Assembly (NCBI GenBank): GCA_003427395.1
Contig: BFEA01000409.1
Location: 1,124,302-1,153,159 of the forward strand
Direction of reading: 5' to 3'
Length of the DNA: 28,858 nt
DNA from: Chara braunii
Taxonomy: Eukaryota > Streptophyta > Charophyceae > Charales > Characeae
Below are positions 28,301 to 28,858 of the stretch, in pieces; the stretch's first letter is position 1, and each line of letters starts with the position of its first letter. A model generated the notes under the pieces. That model saw only the letters and a program-made list of their open reading frames with translations, was not told where the DNA came from and searched no databases. The translations under genes and the position numbers were made by a program.

Positions 28301-28858
28301 AGTGAGGATCGATGAGGGGAGAACGGGCTTACCTGATCAAGCTGGCTTAGGTTTACGACAACGCAGCCCCACTGAGGAGTGCATAACAAGCGGCAGGGGC
28401 TGGAAGCTTGCCCCACTCGTCAGAACAAAGAGGACTGGAAGTTGGGGGCTTACCTGTTAAACGATGCGCTCGCACACCGAGTGCCGGCAGGTTGAGGTGG
28501 AGGCGGATGAGAACCGAACTGCGGTCGCTGAGCCGCTGGGCTGCCGAGCTGCGGTCGCTGAGCCGACGGGTTGCCGAACAGCGAGTTGCTGAGCTGCTGG
28601 ATGCCGAACTGCAGCTTGCTGAGCTGTTGTTGGAGAGCCGCCGACTTACAGGGGTGTTGCCAGCATGACTGTGCAAGCGGCTGTTCGCTGTTTCCTGCCG
28701 CTCAAGACCACCGTTGCGACTGTTGCCGTGCATTCCGGGTGTTGTGATGTCCGGTGTTGTGCTACTGCTGTGTGAGCCGGAGGTTGCGTCAACTATGCTC
28801 TTGTCTGCAGCGGTTGTGTGCTTGCTAGGAGTTGTTGTGGTTGTTGGACGACACTTTG
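25385..28858 (+). mobile_element. LTR3 (partial): close copy of LTR2, cut by window end
   Basis: It begins TGTCGGCGCGAATACCCTTA at 25385 and follows LTR2 almost colinearly to the last base of the window (equivalent to about 15042). Differences are scattered and mostly transitions. One clear structural difference is the four-unit instead of three-unit 30-bp minisatellite. It carries the TGATGGAA-loop hairpins and the 33-nt hairpin (27963-27995). It is either the 3' LTR of E2 or the 5' LTR of a further element inserted into E2. Sequence beyond the window decides. Confidence 0.85.
28505..28635 (+). repeat. 30-bp minisatellite in LTR3, four units
   Basis: Four adjacent units of about 30 bp share a GAACTGCGGTCGCTGAGCCG core. 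They degrade toward the 3' side, with CTGCAGCTTGCTGAGCTG in the last unit. LTR2 holds about three. Confidence 0.75.

Overview
The window is eukaryotic repeat DNA made almost entirely of Ty3/gypsy-type LTR retrotransposons in one orientation (+). I see no intact host gene, tRNA, rRNA, bacterial operon or CRISPR array. The priming sites match the 3' end of plant cytosolic tRNA-Asp, the gag carries a CCHC knuckle and an RGG-rich tail, and the protein style resembles transposon proteins I associate with the charophyte alga Chara braunii. A streptophyte alga is therefore my best guess for the host, by inference only. The single-base n calls indicate a draft assembly.

Layout. 1-115: a 25-bp minisatellite. 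116-8474: giant LTR1 (about 8.36 kb), starting TGTCGG and ending TTGACA. 8477-8494: tRNA-Asp primer binding site. 8495-8866: leader with a likely 3' splice site. 8867-11567: decayed gag-pro frame of element E1 (capsid-like region, CCHC knuckle, acidic linker, retropepsin start), cut off inside the protease by 11568-19034, giant LTR2 (about 7.47 kb, TGTCGG...TCGACA). 19037-19054: second tRNA-Asp primer site. 19055-21293: leader of element E2, with a decayed coding-like tract. 21294-22626: a different, knuckle-less gag (gag2). 22627-25384: hairpin-rich non-coding DNA without pol. 25385-28858: the first 3.47 kb of LTR3, a close relative of LTR2, cut by the window end.

Interpretation. E1 (LTR1 + gag-pro) is the older copy. 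E2 (LTR2 + gag only + LTR3, or LTR3 from yet another element) sits inside E1's protease. E2 looks non-autonomous: it has gag but no protease, reverse transcriptase, RNase H or integrase in the window, so it would depend on enzymes from relatives such as an intact E1.

The most striking content is in the non-coding DNA. The LTRs carry several families of repeated hairpins in which the apical loop is conserved while the two stem arms change together, both from copy to copy and between LTR1 and LTR2. The main family has about ten members around an ATAAG loop, and two more hairpins with that loop lie in E2's internal region. This pattern suggests selected structure (an RNA element in the genomic transcript, or a DNA cruciform or protein-binding array) and is the best candidate here for something undescribed.
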